A stretch of DNA of 64,000 nt, taken from Opisthorchis felineus. Lineage: Eukaryota > Platyhelminthes > Trematoda > Opisthorchiida > Opisthorchiidae. The notes below the pieces were generated by a model. The model made no database searches. It was not told the origin of the DNA and saw nothing but the letters and a program-made list of their open reading frames with translations. The stretch lies in the NCBI GenBank assembly GCA_004794785.1, contig SJOL01009490.1:246255-310254 (forward strand), written 5' to 3'. A program made the translations under genes and the position numbers. Shown here piece after piece: positions 1 through 13,400 of the stretch. Each line of letters starts with the position of its first letter. Positions within the stretch are counted from its first letter, which is position 1.

Positions 1-560
1 AGGCTTATGGGCCTGTAGCTGCCAGGCGATAGTCGGTCACCAGTTTTGTAGATTGGTGTGACAATCACTTCCCTCCAGGAAGAGGGAAGGTGGCCTTCGT
101 CAAGCGACTGACGAACCACCAGGTAGAAATGATTTGCCAGTGTGTACGACCTTTCCTTCGGGATCCTTAGATGGACTTCGTCGGGCCCCAACGCACAGAA
201 CGGGTTGATCTTGTGCAAGAGTTGACGAACGTCCTCCACCGTGAAGATCAAATCGGTTGGAGGCCGTTTGTAGTTACACCTTGACAAGGTTGGATGTGAC
301 GAGAACGATGTAGCTGAATATAGGCCTGCATGGTGTTCTCTGTGGACCTCAGATACCACTATTGGGTCACTCGCGGGTTGCCCGCTCCTGTCCCTTAAGG
401 AGAACGCAGATGGCTTGCTTCTGCGGCGGTCTCATGTAGTTAAACAGCACATTTCTGTTTTTCCGCGTGAGGTCCAGAATGGTGGCTTATTTTCGTATGT
501 TCCATTGACGGATTTCTGATTTACAGCAGTTTCGCATTTCACGAAATGCCAGCTCGTCTT
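1..560 (-). mobile_element. CR1-like non-LTR retrotransposon relic (RT N-terminal part), cut by the window edge
   Basis: Read on the minus strand, bases about 262 to 1 translate without a stop into the start of a LINE reverse transcriptase. The segment FTVEDVRQLLHKINPF is followed by ALGPDEVH, then LPSSWREVIVTPIYKTGDR and SYRPISL, the finger motifs of CR1/jockey-type RTs. Upstream on the minus strand (to about 560) the endonuclease-RT linker is still readable in pieces, such as RKNRNVLFNYMR, but with frameshifts and stops, so the copy is dead. The catalytic palm (motif A onward) would lie left of the window. The clade is assigned from motif style only; another jockey-superfamily LINE is possible. 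Confidence 0.75.
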
Positions 561-3500
561 CTGTGTCTCCTATAGTCAACTTTTTTGAAAATAGTTAAGA
601 TCACTTTTCCAGAAGACGCCGAGTCCTTTTCTGTAGCTTGCGGCTCATCCGACTGCGTGCTGGTTTTTTCTGGACGAACGTCGCTTCAGCTTCTTCAACT
701 TTTTGGACAATGGTCATGTTTCGGAAACAGAAATCACAATTTTAGGGATAACCCACATTCGGGTGAACGCGAATGGAGGACTGCGTCAGTATTTCTCCCA
801 GTTAACAGCGGACCTCGCCTAGGGGTGAAATTATTACATTTCCGTGTCCTAGACGTTGTGCGCAGTCGTGGCATTCACCTAGTTAGTGCTGCGTTACGAC
901 AAGAAGCTCTGTAGGTTCGAAGGATCGGTACAAGATGCGTCCGAAGTTGAACAAGTCCATTTCTGGACAGCGATGGATGTAGTTGGTGTCTCACTTTGAG
1001 TGTCATCCCAGCTACTGTTCGTCACACTCTCTTCAGTTACAGGCTTCCTCTTCGGACTCAGAAATATGCCAACTCATCATGTCACATGACAGGCCAAGCA
1101 AGCGTAGCCGACAGCATTGGCAGCCCCCTGCTCCAAAGGGCTACCAAGAACCGTATAATATCTTAAAGCATTTGCACGCCATCCTAAAGGTGCACGCATC
1201 TGTCAAGATTACCCCGCGTAGGGACGATCAGGTCACAGATCCTCCTTAATGCCGGTCGACCAGTCACCAAATACGGCATTTCTACATGTCCTTTCAGGAT
1301 TTTGGTGCCGGCATTTGAGTTAACTGATCGGATGAAAGCCCGATGCCCAGCCCCTTGCCACAGGTAAGGTATCCTGGGAGGAATCGCATCCGCCGTTTTC
1401 TCGCATGCTAAGCCCCAACTTTAATTCATTCGTAGATATCTAGTGACTATGCTGCAGCCTGCAAGGTGGGTCGTTAACGAAACAGATCATTAAGTTACGT
1501 GACACCGTCCATCGCCTTTCAGAAAGCTGTCCACTGACCTCAAAGCTGTAGTGCCGATCCCCGAAAAAGTCGGCCATCCACCGCATTGAGGGAAATTGTT
1601 TTCCCACAGAATGAGAGATAGACTGTTGTGCTACATTCCGTTAACTTCTTAGTGAGGTCCATGAATGGCATATCTGCGTGATATCTCCGAACAGCCGGCC
1701 TTGCCAGAACGCATGTATCACACGGTGGGCAGCGTACAAAGCCAGTCCGCTCCGATTTTTGCAGTGTGCCGTCCCGAAGGTGATGCTCAAGGAGCCTCTG
1801 CACATATGTCTACATCGCCCTTCCGATCGCCGAGGTTGAGCAACTTGGCAGCTAATTTGACTGAGTAATCCCGTCATTACCTTCGCGGGAAGTTTCCCGG
1901 ACGCCCGCCTTCCAACTTTGTATATCCTTAAAATTTCCTCCCATCTTGAATGACTGCCCTCTCGGTTATCAATTCAAATGAACCACCCTTTTTATTTTTG
2001 ACATAAATAAGCTCTATTTCATTTTTGCGAAGACCTTCATATTTTCCGTATTTTTGCTACGCAAATCGTTTTTACCGCTTTTGTAACACTATTTTTGTAT
2101 CAAAAATTTGGTCAGCTATAAATTTGTTTTAACGCATCAATTTGCGACCCGGTTTCGATCACGCGTTGACCGATGATCCATATTGGCTTTGCATGCACTT
2201 GGAGTACCTCACCGTTTATCGAAAACCGTTGTTTTGTAATTTTTTACCCATGTAATTACTATTATTTTTATGGTACAGCACACTTGCGTAACAATTCGTT
2301 CGGAGTTTTGACTGGTTGGGCGCTAACGTTGGTGCTCGGTGCTCAAATAATCGAAACCGTCGTTACAACTAGTCAGCACTGATCATTTATAAAATGACAG
2401 CAGTTTTCAAAATCATTAAATTCTATACAACCGAACAAACATAAACATTTTAAAGTTTTGATGCAGAGAAACGAAAAACAGTGGGCCAAAAACTATTCTG
2501 AGCTGGCCCATCTCAACTACCATGGGATGTCTCAGACTCCAAGCCTTAACGTAGACAATCTGGGTAGGAACGGAGAACAAAAACCCAAATACTGTTGACT
2601 ATTAACCGTTTGCTACGTTTTTAATCCGTCAAACATTCTATCTCCCATCCTAGAAGGCCAGTGCCAGCGACAGTACCAAGGCTTCCGGTACTTTTTTCAT
2701 ATCCTCAAAACCTGACCTCTGTTTGTGACATTATGAACTGGGTGAAAAAACAGCATCTTTTCTGGCAAGCAGTCATCAGGCCCGACCAGTGCTTGACAAA
2801 ACCATTCTAGTCTTGCTACCGGAGGGATTTTTAAAACGAAATACCCGTTGCACAGACTAACACGCGGTTTTAAGTCGTCGTGTTGCAATTCCGCCGGCAT
2901 CAACTAATGCGAAAAGGGCCGTTCAAACTTCAGAATAACTCGGTTGGCGCATTCAGGAGCATTTGTGTCTCTGTTCCATCTGCAAAAGCAGCAACAACAT
3001 TATTCAACTTATTTCAGATGGACGAGCTTTTCTTCACCTGTTGATTAAGTACCAGAGATTTGGGGACTTTTAGGCATCATGCTCAGTATTTCATCGATCA
3101 CGGAATTCAACAAGACTGGAAAATTGAACAGCCGCTGTAGACACCCGACTACAGTAGGAGAGCTTTTGGACAGGTTGTGCTATACTTCCACAACCCTGAG
3201 TTTGGGAACACAAGGAATTCATAGCACTGCAAATCCCCTGAAACGTTTTTTGTTTAGGAAAATTGCCGACTGTAACTGTCTGGGCAGCGGATCCGAGCGC
3301 TCCTCAGAAGCATAGCGACAACAATAATAGGTCGCGTATACTTGTGATGTTACTGTGGCACTTGCCGACAGGAAAATATATTGCTGGCGAAAACTTTACC
3401 GATCCTGAATACAATTAGCTTACCCTGAGCAGGTGCATCACAAAACCTCGAGGGGCGCCAAAGTACCAGTAACCGCAACAGACTTATGCCTGGAGTCATG

Positions 3501-6500
3501 GTTGTCTTACTGCGACTGCCACATCCGCTATTTGTCACTTTACTCAAACATACGCCATTGTTGATCCTTCCCCTTTGTCTGATGCAGTGTAATTTATCAA
3601 AATTGAGGCTAATGTGCCAGACAAGTGCCGACCGAAAGTTCATCCATACGGTTGGACTATACGTATTGGGGGCACGTCGACCATAAGCTCCGTAAGGCTT
3701 GGAAGAAGATATGCATTGAAAAAATCTCGGTGGTCATAGAGAGTTCTGCATTTGTCTTTCCTAGGGTTCTTTTGCAGTCCCAGGGTCAAGATGGGTGAGA
3801 TTGTTTGGCCACGGCAGTTGCTGATCAGCGCCTTCAACCAAGTGACCAAGACGAAATTTTTTATTAAAGAGAGCCCTGACGGATTGGCCCATGATACCTT
3901 CCGTCTTGGGTTGCAAAGACCGACTCAAACAAACCCCAGAAATCCAGTAGTCAGTCAACTATTCCACTTCCTTCCGCTTCTACCCGGCTTTGGGGTCTCT
4001 GACCGTGCTAAGTCCCGCCTGACATTTGGTGCTTCACTGAGCTGAATTTTATCAGTAACGAGGAGAACATTTGCCCAAACTTCAGGCGGTGCCGCTCTTC
4101 TGTACAGTAATCAATGCTTGGGTGAGGGTGACAATGCAGTACCGCAGGTGGAACACTCATTTAAGGTGAAGAAGTCTCCTTTTGATGCGAGTGTGGAAGA
4201 GTCCATAAAGCAGTTCTGGCATACTTGTCCGACTTTCGGTCCCACGAAACTCTCAGCTGCTGCGCCCCTCCTGAGGACCTGCGAAGAGAAACGAAAAGAG
4301 TCTAAGAAAAGGCCCCTAGTCATAATCCACATAAGAGGAAGCTAGTTATTGATCTATGCCATCGGTAATCGATGGCAATGTAATGAATTAGGATTTTGGC
4401 TGGTGTGCTTTTGGAGGCTACCACGTAGACAGAGGATTCAAGTTATTTCAAAAGTTATTCCCGCACAAACTCTGCCGTCATCACATAGATAGAGTAAACG
4501 CTCGCTCTTATCCGTTTTCCGAATCCGTTCAAAACCTGCCATCTAAATCAGCTTCAAGCGTCTCATGTATGTTCGCTTGTGCCTAAAATTCGCCGGCAAC
4601 TGCAACGATATATCAGCAGTTAGCCTGAGATATTAGTGCAGGCAAGTCATCATAAGCGTTTTCTTCCATGGCGTTAGGGCACAGTTGGTCGACGCATGGT
4701 CAGATATGCAGAGACATAACGGTCAACGTTTTGCTTGTCCCATGTATTCATGCAAGTTGCCCGACAAACCCCTCACGGGCGAATATTACAGAGTGTTTAT
4801 TTAAATGAGAACCCTTCTGTCTGACGACCTATATCGCTTCTGATAGCAGCGGCCGCTGGGTCGTCCGAAGCTTGCGTCTTCTTAGGCGAGAAGGGTGTGA
4901 CGCAGCACTTGGCCTGAAGCCCGTGCTCGGATCATGAATAAGCCAGTCCGCTGCGCAGGGGAAAGCAGCCTGATGTGTTGCTTGCTTCAGGGTGTAAACG
5001 TTGAGGGCAACCAGCGGAGTCCAAGATCAGGGTTAAATATTGATTTTCAGGTATCTGAGACTGTTGGTACTAGCTCACACACAGACGTGATCGGGACCGC
5101 TGGGAGACGGAGGCGCTTGTCATTCATAACGGGTGGGTCTGTGAGGCGAACGTGATTATCAGGTTTGAGGGAAGAATAAAAAGTGTGTAAAAGAAAGAGG
5201 GGCCTCACTTAACGGACCTGGCTTATGCATAAATTATGCAACTCGGTGGTGTCACCGCTCAACGGAAGATGTAGCATGGTGGTAAGTTAGCTCAAGCAAT
5301 TTGGTTACACTCCTGATGGGTCTCCACCGGTGATTTCTGAACTCTCATTGCAATCGTAATGGCAGTTCTACCCTGCAGTTCACAAAGAGCTAGACGGCCA
5401 CGCGAACTGCGGTTGTTGCGAATGACACGCAAGATAGTCCGCGATCGTTTTGGATCCATTTTGGTAGGAAGCGTTCGGACACGAAAAGTACATGCGCAGA
5501 GAACGACATGGCCCTAAGATCAGCGTCGGCCGCCACACGTTCTGGAGAGCTGCACCTTGAGTGAAGCCTTCCAAACACGACTTAGCAGCACGCGACCAAA
5601 TAAGCCGGTGTGAAAATTGCCAAGGCAGGAACGCCATCATTGACTGAACAAGAACGAAAAAAGCAAGTGGCCATATTGGGCCATTCAGCCATCCTCCATA
5701 TTCACGTACTGGCTCCGCATGTTTTACCAAAAGTACAACCGTGTTTTTGGTCTTCTGTCTTCGTCATATTGCGCATTTTGGCAGGATCAGTTCAGGCATA
5801 ACCGATAGGTGGTCACGAGCTGCAAAACATTTCCAAGATATTTAAGCTAACCATGCTGGCCGCTTTCGACAAAAACAGTATACCGACATATTTCGAAGTG
5901 TGAGCCTGAATTTGGCACGTAACGCACTTGGCGCGCGCGAGCTACCCTGAGATCTATGGAGTTTACCCTGCAACTTGCGGTGGGTTATTCTTTGTATGGT
6001 TATAGTAACTGTCTTTTTTCTGTTTTACTGATAAGTTGGGTGTAAACCTTCTTTAATAGAATGCTTGTGTGTGAAGTGAAGCTGTATTGCGGCCTTTCCG
6101 CCTTATGCGTGGTAGTTAATCAGGGGGAAGTTGTATGTGTGAATCACCTGAGCACGTGGGATCGCGGATGGGCGTTACTTCTGCTTCGTCGGATAGCGTG
6201 CCTGGGGTCAGTTTGTGGCTGACAGGGTTGGAGGCTGCTAAGAGGTTACTTGGTAGGCTGCGTGGAGGATAGTGGCCAAATTCTTTGAAAGTGTGGAAGA
6301 AAGGACTTGCCAGGCGCGAATACAATGTCTTTTGACTGTGCGGTCGTGAGGGATGCAGGGCACGGGGAGGCTCAATCAAGATACTATAGACCAATACTCG
6401 TTTGACTAGATTACAGCCAAGACGGTTGGTACATTAGAGGAATAAGTAAATTCAAGAGACGTTCCGGGAAAATAGCAGCCGGTAGTTTTGAAAGGATCAC

Positions 6501-7380
6501 AGGAGGTCATTCCACACTTGGAGGGTAACAAACTAGCCTAACCGACTCAAGTAACCGTAGTGACCTGGTGCACTCTGTTCAACTTTCAGCCTGGTTGGTG
6601 AAAGCCTGCAAGGCAGATAATGTATATCAAAAAAATCCAATCCAGTCTGGGGGTGACAACAGAAAATCTCCAGTTGTCTATGGTTGTATCTAGATGAATA
6701 CCAAGGCGGTTGACCATCCAGAACCCGCCTCAGCCGCCGATTGGGATCAGATGGGACTGGAAACTACCCACAATTCAAAATTAGTTAAGCTCCATTGTTC
6801 TTCAGATTTTACCCCGACGACAACTGGCGGTGGAAAAAAAGCTCTGTCTAAGGTAAGAGCACATAATTTCGTACGACAGCCCTTTCCGCCTTGAGGTACA
6901 AAGGCGTAGAACATTTACTTAGCAATGTTTTCGGTGCTGATTCGAAATCACAAATTGGGGCCCATTAGTATGGTTGATTATCCTACTACAGTCGGCGAAA
7001 CTGTTGCTTCGCTTCACGAAACTGACAGACTGCATAACAGCAAAAACATTTGTACCAGCCTCTCAAACAAATTGTTGGGATTCTTTCAAGTGATTACTGC
7101 TGATCCTCTCTGCACGATCGCGTGGCACCCATGTATGTGTACATCACTGAATCACTGGGAGGAACTTAAGCTTAGTGTCCTTTGGATATCTTTCACAGCA
7201 TATTTAGATGCATCCTCCCGGATTTGGATCTTAAGTGCCATTGTTGCGTACGCATTGACGTCCTGGTCTATAGTGTCCCCAAGCATGCAGCATGATGCCA
7301 TGACTGATGTGAGGCTAATCACCTTGAGTTCAAGGTTGAATAGTGCTGTGAATTTGAAAGTGTTTGATTAATTCGTGACA
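561..7380. other. 5' flank of the PP1 gene, no recognised gene
   Basis: No cellular gene is recognised here on either strand. Many short overlapping ORFs of 60-116 codons occur, for example 5380-5730 on the minus strand and 3752-4045 on the plus strand. None carries a recognisable domain, and their lengths fit chance. The section 1540-1880 read on the minus strand has Cys-rich segments vaguely like the C-terminal part of a Penelope-like element (treated as a finding). An ORF of 148 codons (6925-7371, plus) ends just before the PP1 start codon. No TATA box could be assigned with confidence. Confidence 0.5.
6925..7371 (+). other. 148-codon ORF directly upstream of the PP1 start, function unknown
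   Basis: This ORF opens with ATG and ends with TAA at 7369-7371, nine bases before the PP1 ATG at 7381, and it is in the same reading frame. No domain is recognised. Hydrophobic and Ser/Thr-rich stretches occur but there is no clear signal peptide. It could be a chance ORF in the 5' UTR or promoter, an upstream ORF, or part of an alternative N-terminal exon. One or two ORFs of this length are expected by chance in 64 kb of this composition, so coding status is doubtful. Confidence 0.2.
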
Positions 7381-7432
7381 ATGTTCCCTCCCACGCTTGA
7401 TATAGACGCATTCATTGCTCGGCTGCTTGAAG
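7381..7432 (+). CDS. PP1: PP1 exon 1 (residues 1-17 plus one base)
   Basis: Encodes MFPPT followed by [12 protein letters not shown], which matches the first helix of PP1 (LNIDSIIQRLLE in typical members). The donor is GAAG|GTGAGT. The remaining G joins CA of exon 2 to make an Ala codon, giving RLLE-ARNNRPG as expected for the family (RLLE-VRGSKPG). An in-frame TAA sits 9 nt upstream, so the protein cannot start further 5' in this frame. Confidence 0.9.
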
Positions 7433-10400
7433 GTGAGTGCTCGAGAAAAATCTCAGTACCGCATTATCCAAGCAAGAAACAACAGGCCTGGAGCGCCGGT
7501 GAACATGAAGGAAGAGGAAATAAGATGGCTGTGTCACAGATCCAGAGAATTATTTTTGCAGCAATCGGTGCTCCTAGAGCTGGAACCGCCGCTTCAGATT
7601 TGTGGTAAGCAGGCCAGAATTATTCTGTTTGCTTTAGTGGATTTATTTTTTGCCCGTATTGACGGTTTCCGATCAAGGCCTCGGTCATTTTATTAGGCTC
7701 AGATGAGAGCAGAAAACTATTGGCCCGTGTCAGCTTTATCCTGTAAGTCTACCAAACTAGATCTATTTGCTAACATAAAATTATACCGCATTCGTCGGTA
7801 AAGATCTCCTGTTGTGGGCTCGCATCACCAGGACTGTTTTTTTAGTGTTAAGTGAAAGAAGAAGATGTGACCACACTTTGTGGTATCCCGTTCCGCAGTT
7901 TCGCGGATCGCATTGGTATTAGCGTGTCAATTCCTTAAAAAACGATAAAATGCGATAACCATTAAACTGCTTCGAAAAGCTGCTGCGCATATCTTGTCTT
8001 TCATAACCATGGAAGACGAGAGAATTTGAGCAGGCAGAGTATAAAAGACCGCCAAAAAGAAGGAGTGCAGGAGTGCTATATGGACAAAGTCTAAAACGAA
8101 AAGGAATGTGAGTGCTTCTATTAAATACCATTAATTCTTCAATTAAGGTAGTGCTTCAAGAGTTAAGAAGATGTGTTGAGGAATTTTCGCATCTTCAGCT
8201 CACACCCTTATGCCTTTGAACATTATGAACATTTACATAGATAGAAAAAGATTATATAACCCTCATAACGGAGTGAAAAATGTAGCGCTAGGTTTGACCT
8301 TAGTGCTTGTTTCTGCGCGTTATCATTCTCATACAATACAACAATTTCGAGCCTGGAGTTGTGCAACCAGCTTCCTCTAGCCTTATTTGTCCTTCATCAA
8401 ATCAGGCTATTGGTCTACAACATAGACTATCAACTAGCTATCTTTAAAGTATCAATTGCATCTGCTCGTAGTTTTCCAGTTTAAGGCTGCTAAGCCCAGA
8501 GCACCGAAATTCGTCTTGCCGCTTTCATACTGATCAACCATCTAGATTCCATTCTCTAGTCTATTTCATGAGCTTTGGAGTACTTTCGGTTGTAGGTCCC
8601 ATTACCATAACAAATCGAGTAAGCATGAGCTTTGGAGTACTTTCGGTTGTAGGTCCCATTACCATAACAAATACTATTACTATAACACATCGAGTAAGCG
8701 GACAATAAACTTGTATTAGTGCTCCGCGATGTTTACTTGTTACCACTCTGTTCATGATAAAACGGTCACATTACGCTGGTAAACCAAATGAATGCTCTTC
8801 ATAACATGGGTACCTATTCTACCAAACTATGATTGTAATCGTTAGTCACACAAAGGGCAGCGTGTATACTTGGACGTGATGAAATAAAGTTCACAATTCA
8901 ATGTTACCTCTCTTCAGTGACGTTAATTTACTGGAGTGCTGCATCGTCATTTAATCAAGATATTATCGCCCTATCTGTCACGCAGGAAAAATTGTCTTTT
9001 GACATTGCAAGATGCTGCCTTACATAAAGCAGAAAAAAACTCGTATTAATGAATCCCTCAAATCTCCACTGGTAGCCGTGGATTATTCTGATTTATCCTT
9101 TTTAAAGTGTAATTTTAGCCACATAACTCTTACATAGTCATGTAAAGTGCTTACATTGTGTATAGAATAAACGGGAAGATGATCAAGAAGCAGCAACAAA
9201 TTAGACAAAGCTTAGGTTATACATTGCAGTTGTTGAGCTTTTTAATCTTCAAGAGCTGGATAATTGCCACATACCTATAAATTTTACTGAGACACATCAT
9301 ATCCGAAACAATGCAATCCGTTTATTTAGAGGCTTAGTGGTAACAGCCACCGACACTTTCACTGACGGTCATCATCCCGAAAGTTACTGACGATTGTGTC
9401 AAAATTCTCAGCGCATACACCTGGTGTTGTGTTACATGTATGAAAGCTGGCCTAGAATTATTCTTTTAGGAACTCGTGCAGGCGTGTTGTTGCACACTTC
9501 GAGCAACTTCCTTCTTGGAAAACCTCCTTTTTGAGCATTTGTGTTATGTATCTATCTATCGTCAACCCAAAACTGCGAAAGAGTGTAATAATTCCTGCGT
9601 TTCAGGCACTTTTACGTACAGTTTAAACTTCGTAGTTTTTTCGGCAACGTTTCTTATATTTTACTTCAAAAAAACCTACATTGATCAACCCCCCAAAGAA
9701 ATTTGTTGCGAGGTTTTCTCCTGCCTCTCTGAAAAGTTTAAATATATACTCGGGATTAACATCACGTCACTGTATCAATAAAAACGGGTTTTCTAGGAAG
9801 CGATGCTCAAAACGCTAACTGGGCACGTTGGATCAAGTCCTACTCAGCTGAATTGTCACCATACCACAAAGTAGGCAGCTCCCTGCAGAGAGCCGGTAGC
9901 CAAGCATAAGCACTGGAATAACAGATGATATTGAAAAGTATAGCAACACAGAGTCTTATTCGTTGTAGAAAAAGTCACTCGTGTCTCCTTTGGTGGGGGA
10001 ACCTCAATGCCGGAGTAAAGAAAATAGTCTAATCAGTATTGGAGAGAAAACTGAATTGCGTAACCTGTCACGCCATCCTTCGTCAGGCGAGCGACAAGAA
10101 GAACGTGGTATGATAAAGAAAGTGACCGAAAACTGTATGGCTGTCAATAAACGAGGCCATCTCCAGTGGTGTAGTATTGACCTAATGCCGCACAAATTGT
10201 GTCAGACGAGCAGTGTTTTGTGGTAGCCGAAGACTAGAAAAAGCCAAACGAAAATACAGCGCTACTAAAAAAATGCAAGTCCTGATTAATCTTCTGAAAC
10301 AATATCCACGTGAACGGGGCTTTTCTTCGTGCGAAATGACCATAAACAGCTAATGTGGCCATAAGATTGTATGAATCCAGAAGGGCAACTAGCACGCTGA

Positions 10401-13400
10401 CAGCATTCATAGCGGGAACAATACTTTGAATGCCAACATCGCCTCGGCGGTCAACCTCAGAAAGCCAAAAGTGTCAGTTGCGCAGTCACGGCATGCGCAA
10501 AAAGAGTGAAAGTACGAGCTGTCATGTTGAACGGATTATTGAAAAAGAGGTTACTTGTTGGATTGGTAGAGGAAAGCGATACGTCGCTGCCACTTGGAAA
10601 AGTATCGAACGCAAGAACCGTAGCCAACCTCTTCGAGGAATAGAAACAGTCTGGCGTAGAGTATTTGAGAGCATATGGTTCCACCAAAGTCATGTTTGGT
10701 TTAGGAGGATTTAATAGAGAATCTGTTAGTTGAAAATTCACATTTAGGGATCGCTTCCAGAAGTACGGTTGAAAGCATAAATATATAGCTTAAGTGGGTT
10801 GCGGCGAGGGCACCGAAGATTTGGTCACACAAGAATAAGAGTTTGAATGGATACAGTGAGCTTGCTACTAGAAAAAGCGGAAGCTGGAATAGTAACACTA
10901 ACCACTCCCCTCTGTGGAAAGTTTCAAGTCCCCGAAAACACCAACCACCCTGAAATTCACAGCACTTGGTTTTGTACCTAGTACGATATTTACATTGCGT
11001 TACTTTAAGAGTCGTCATGGCGCTATCCTGGAATCACTTCTTTTGAGGACATACGCAAAAATCAGGAGAAATCTTTGCAAGATGTAAGCGGTCAAAATAT
11101 TGTGTAAATGGATCCTTTGGGCACTAGGTGTTGTGGTTGGATAGAGCCAAAAGTGTAATACCGAGACATCTTTTTTAATTTGAATGCTCTGCGTGGCACT
11201 TAGTGCAATCAAGAACCCAATAATGGTATTATCATGGCTCGTTAGTCGTTTCCTAAAGTTCGCCTAGAAGGTAACAAGCAAATCAGCCGTAATTTTTGAT
11301 GAATTTGACGATTTTGGCTATGAGAGTTAGCCAGAGCAGGACGGCTTTATATTTGCTGAGTTCAAAACAAATGCAACTACTACTGTCCAACTTGGTTTCC
11401 TAGTTTGAGTATGTAGTAAAAAAGCTGTGAAATTACTTTTCCTTAAGATGCAAGCAAACGAGCGCTTTAAAGTTTCACTGTCAGTAACTCTAAATCATAG
11501 GCGTTTCAACCTATAATATGCTTCATTATGCTGTCAGTTCCTCATTTGTACCGGCAAAGATTGACTAGGGTACGAGCCATTTCATGAAGTGTGCAAAGCG
11601 ACCATAGGGCAACTTTTGGGTGGGTCAAAAAGTGCAAAACAATCCTTCGGTAAGCGGGGCCAACAATCTTCCTGCGTGCATGTTACAGAATTTTAACTTT
11701 CACCAATCTTTTGTCATCAGTGTTGGACTAACTGATCAAAACATGTCATTTTTCAACCGATTCCGCCGTAAAACCGCTTCACTAACTCTTCATCCTCAAA
11801 ATATGCGTGGTCAGCTGGTTTGTTAAAAGCCTGCGCATTTTGGATAAGCTTTCATTATTTTTGTCGGATGGATAAGATCAGTTGAGAATGAATACCATAC
11901 ATTTTTTTCAGTTGTCTAAGATGCGGCGAAGAGGTATATCGCTGATGGGTTTGAAGTTTGTCACCACTGATTATTTACCAGTCAGTAACTCAAAGACATC
12001 TCCATCGTTAAAAGGTTCTACCAGCATCATTACACAGCCACTGCCATAGTTACGTATCTCGGAAGCCTACTTGTTTAGCAAAGGTAATTTCAGAAACACA
12101 ACGTTGTATGTTGCTCAATCAAGTTTAACTTTTTTTCAGTTTTGTTTTTCGCATTCTCTAACTTATGACATCAAATAACACCCAACTCTAGATATCTTAT
12201 TTTTGTGTGTATGTAGACATCCTCTCATAAGGTGTATTTGTTTTTCATCATGAGCCAAGGACAGAAGGTTGTTCTAAATACCCTACATGGATTTCTTAGC
12301 TCAAGTACTTCGATTTTACGGCTCACCATATGTTTACGTCGAGTAAATGACTGACCCCTTTTGTCTCTCGAGCCACAGCTCCCGACTATCCAGAGTTCTG
12401 CAATCCAAAACAGGACACTTGATGAAATAGCGAAGTAAAATTACCAACAATGTTTTATTGTTTTTTGCCTGATTCCGTTACCACTTGGATCACTATTTAC
12501 CCTCGAGCATAACTGAATTACAACTGGCCACTTATCATTGTCAGGCTGAATCAAACAACTCTTGAAACATGTGTCTAATACAGGTCATTATTTAAAATTG
12601 TGAAGTCATCAGCTCAAGAAAACCTAGAGGTTAAGGCGCAGACTTACTGGCCAGAAGGTTTGTGGTTCGTACCGAACCCCAGCATCTCGACTGCTCCAGT
12701 CTAAGCCGGAACAGGCCAGCGATATATCCTCCTCGTGCTTCCTTCGGGTGGCATGACAGCTAGTCACCGGAAGAGTTCTACGGCTGATCAATTTTTATTT
12801 ATATTTTTTATTATACAGCCGTGGATACGATTAACTAACACCATCACTCGCAATACATGGACATATGTTGTCGGGAGCGAATAAGTTTGTTCGGAGTAGG
12901 GCCCCAAACCCAAGGTATTGCAGTAAAGTTTTCAGAACTTTAATTGTATCTTGTAAAGAAGCCTAAAGTATCGACAAAAGGTGAACACCAAAATAGATCT
13001 CCGATTGTTTGCTTAAGATATATTATAAATTCGGGGAGTGCCTATAGAAAAATTAATCAAATTTTTGGAAAATGTTGGGCGTTTAATATTTTTGGCTCTT
13101 TGTACCCAGAGCGTCAACTCCGACCAGAACGACAATTTTCTAACACTTTTGAAGCTATCAAAAACAGCCGAATTCTTCCCTGAAGGGCGCATAAGCAGCA
13201 AAAGTGGCTTGTAGCGCTAGACTTACCTAAGAAAACGTATCTGGTTTTCGTTGCCAGTGTTTTTTGTCATGGGTAGGGGCTAGAGTGCTGTGTCTTGTAG
13301 CTGAAGCTACTCGGTGTTTTAGACGCCAAACCTTAATCAACTGATGCCGTCAGGCGTATATCAAACATTGTAAGAAGGTTTATTTTAGTTATTTTTCACC

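Noticed and set aside
3350..4345. Cluster of overlapping ORFs on both strands suggesting a gene or LTR element
   Set aside because: No RT, protease, integrase or Gag motif could be read in any frame, and no terminal repeats were seen.
6116..6394. Minus-strand 92-codon ORF rich in Pro and Ser
   Set aside because: No domain, no splice context, length compatible with chance.
7415..7696. Single ORF of 93 codons read as an independent protein
   Set aside because: Its middle is PP1 exon 2; the ends run into the micro-intron and into intron 2.
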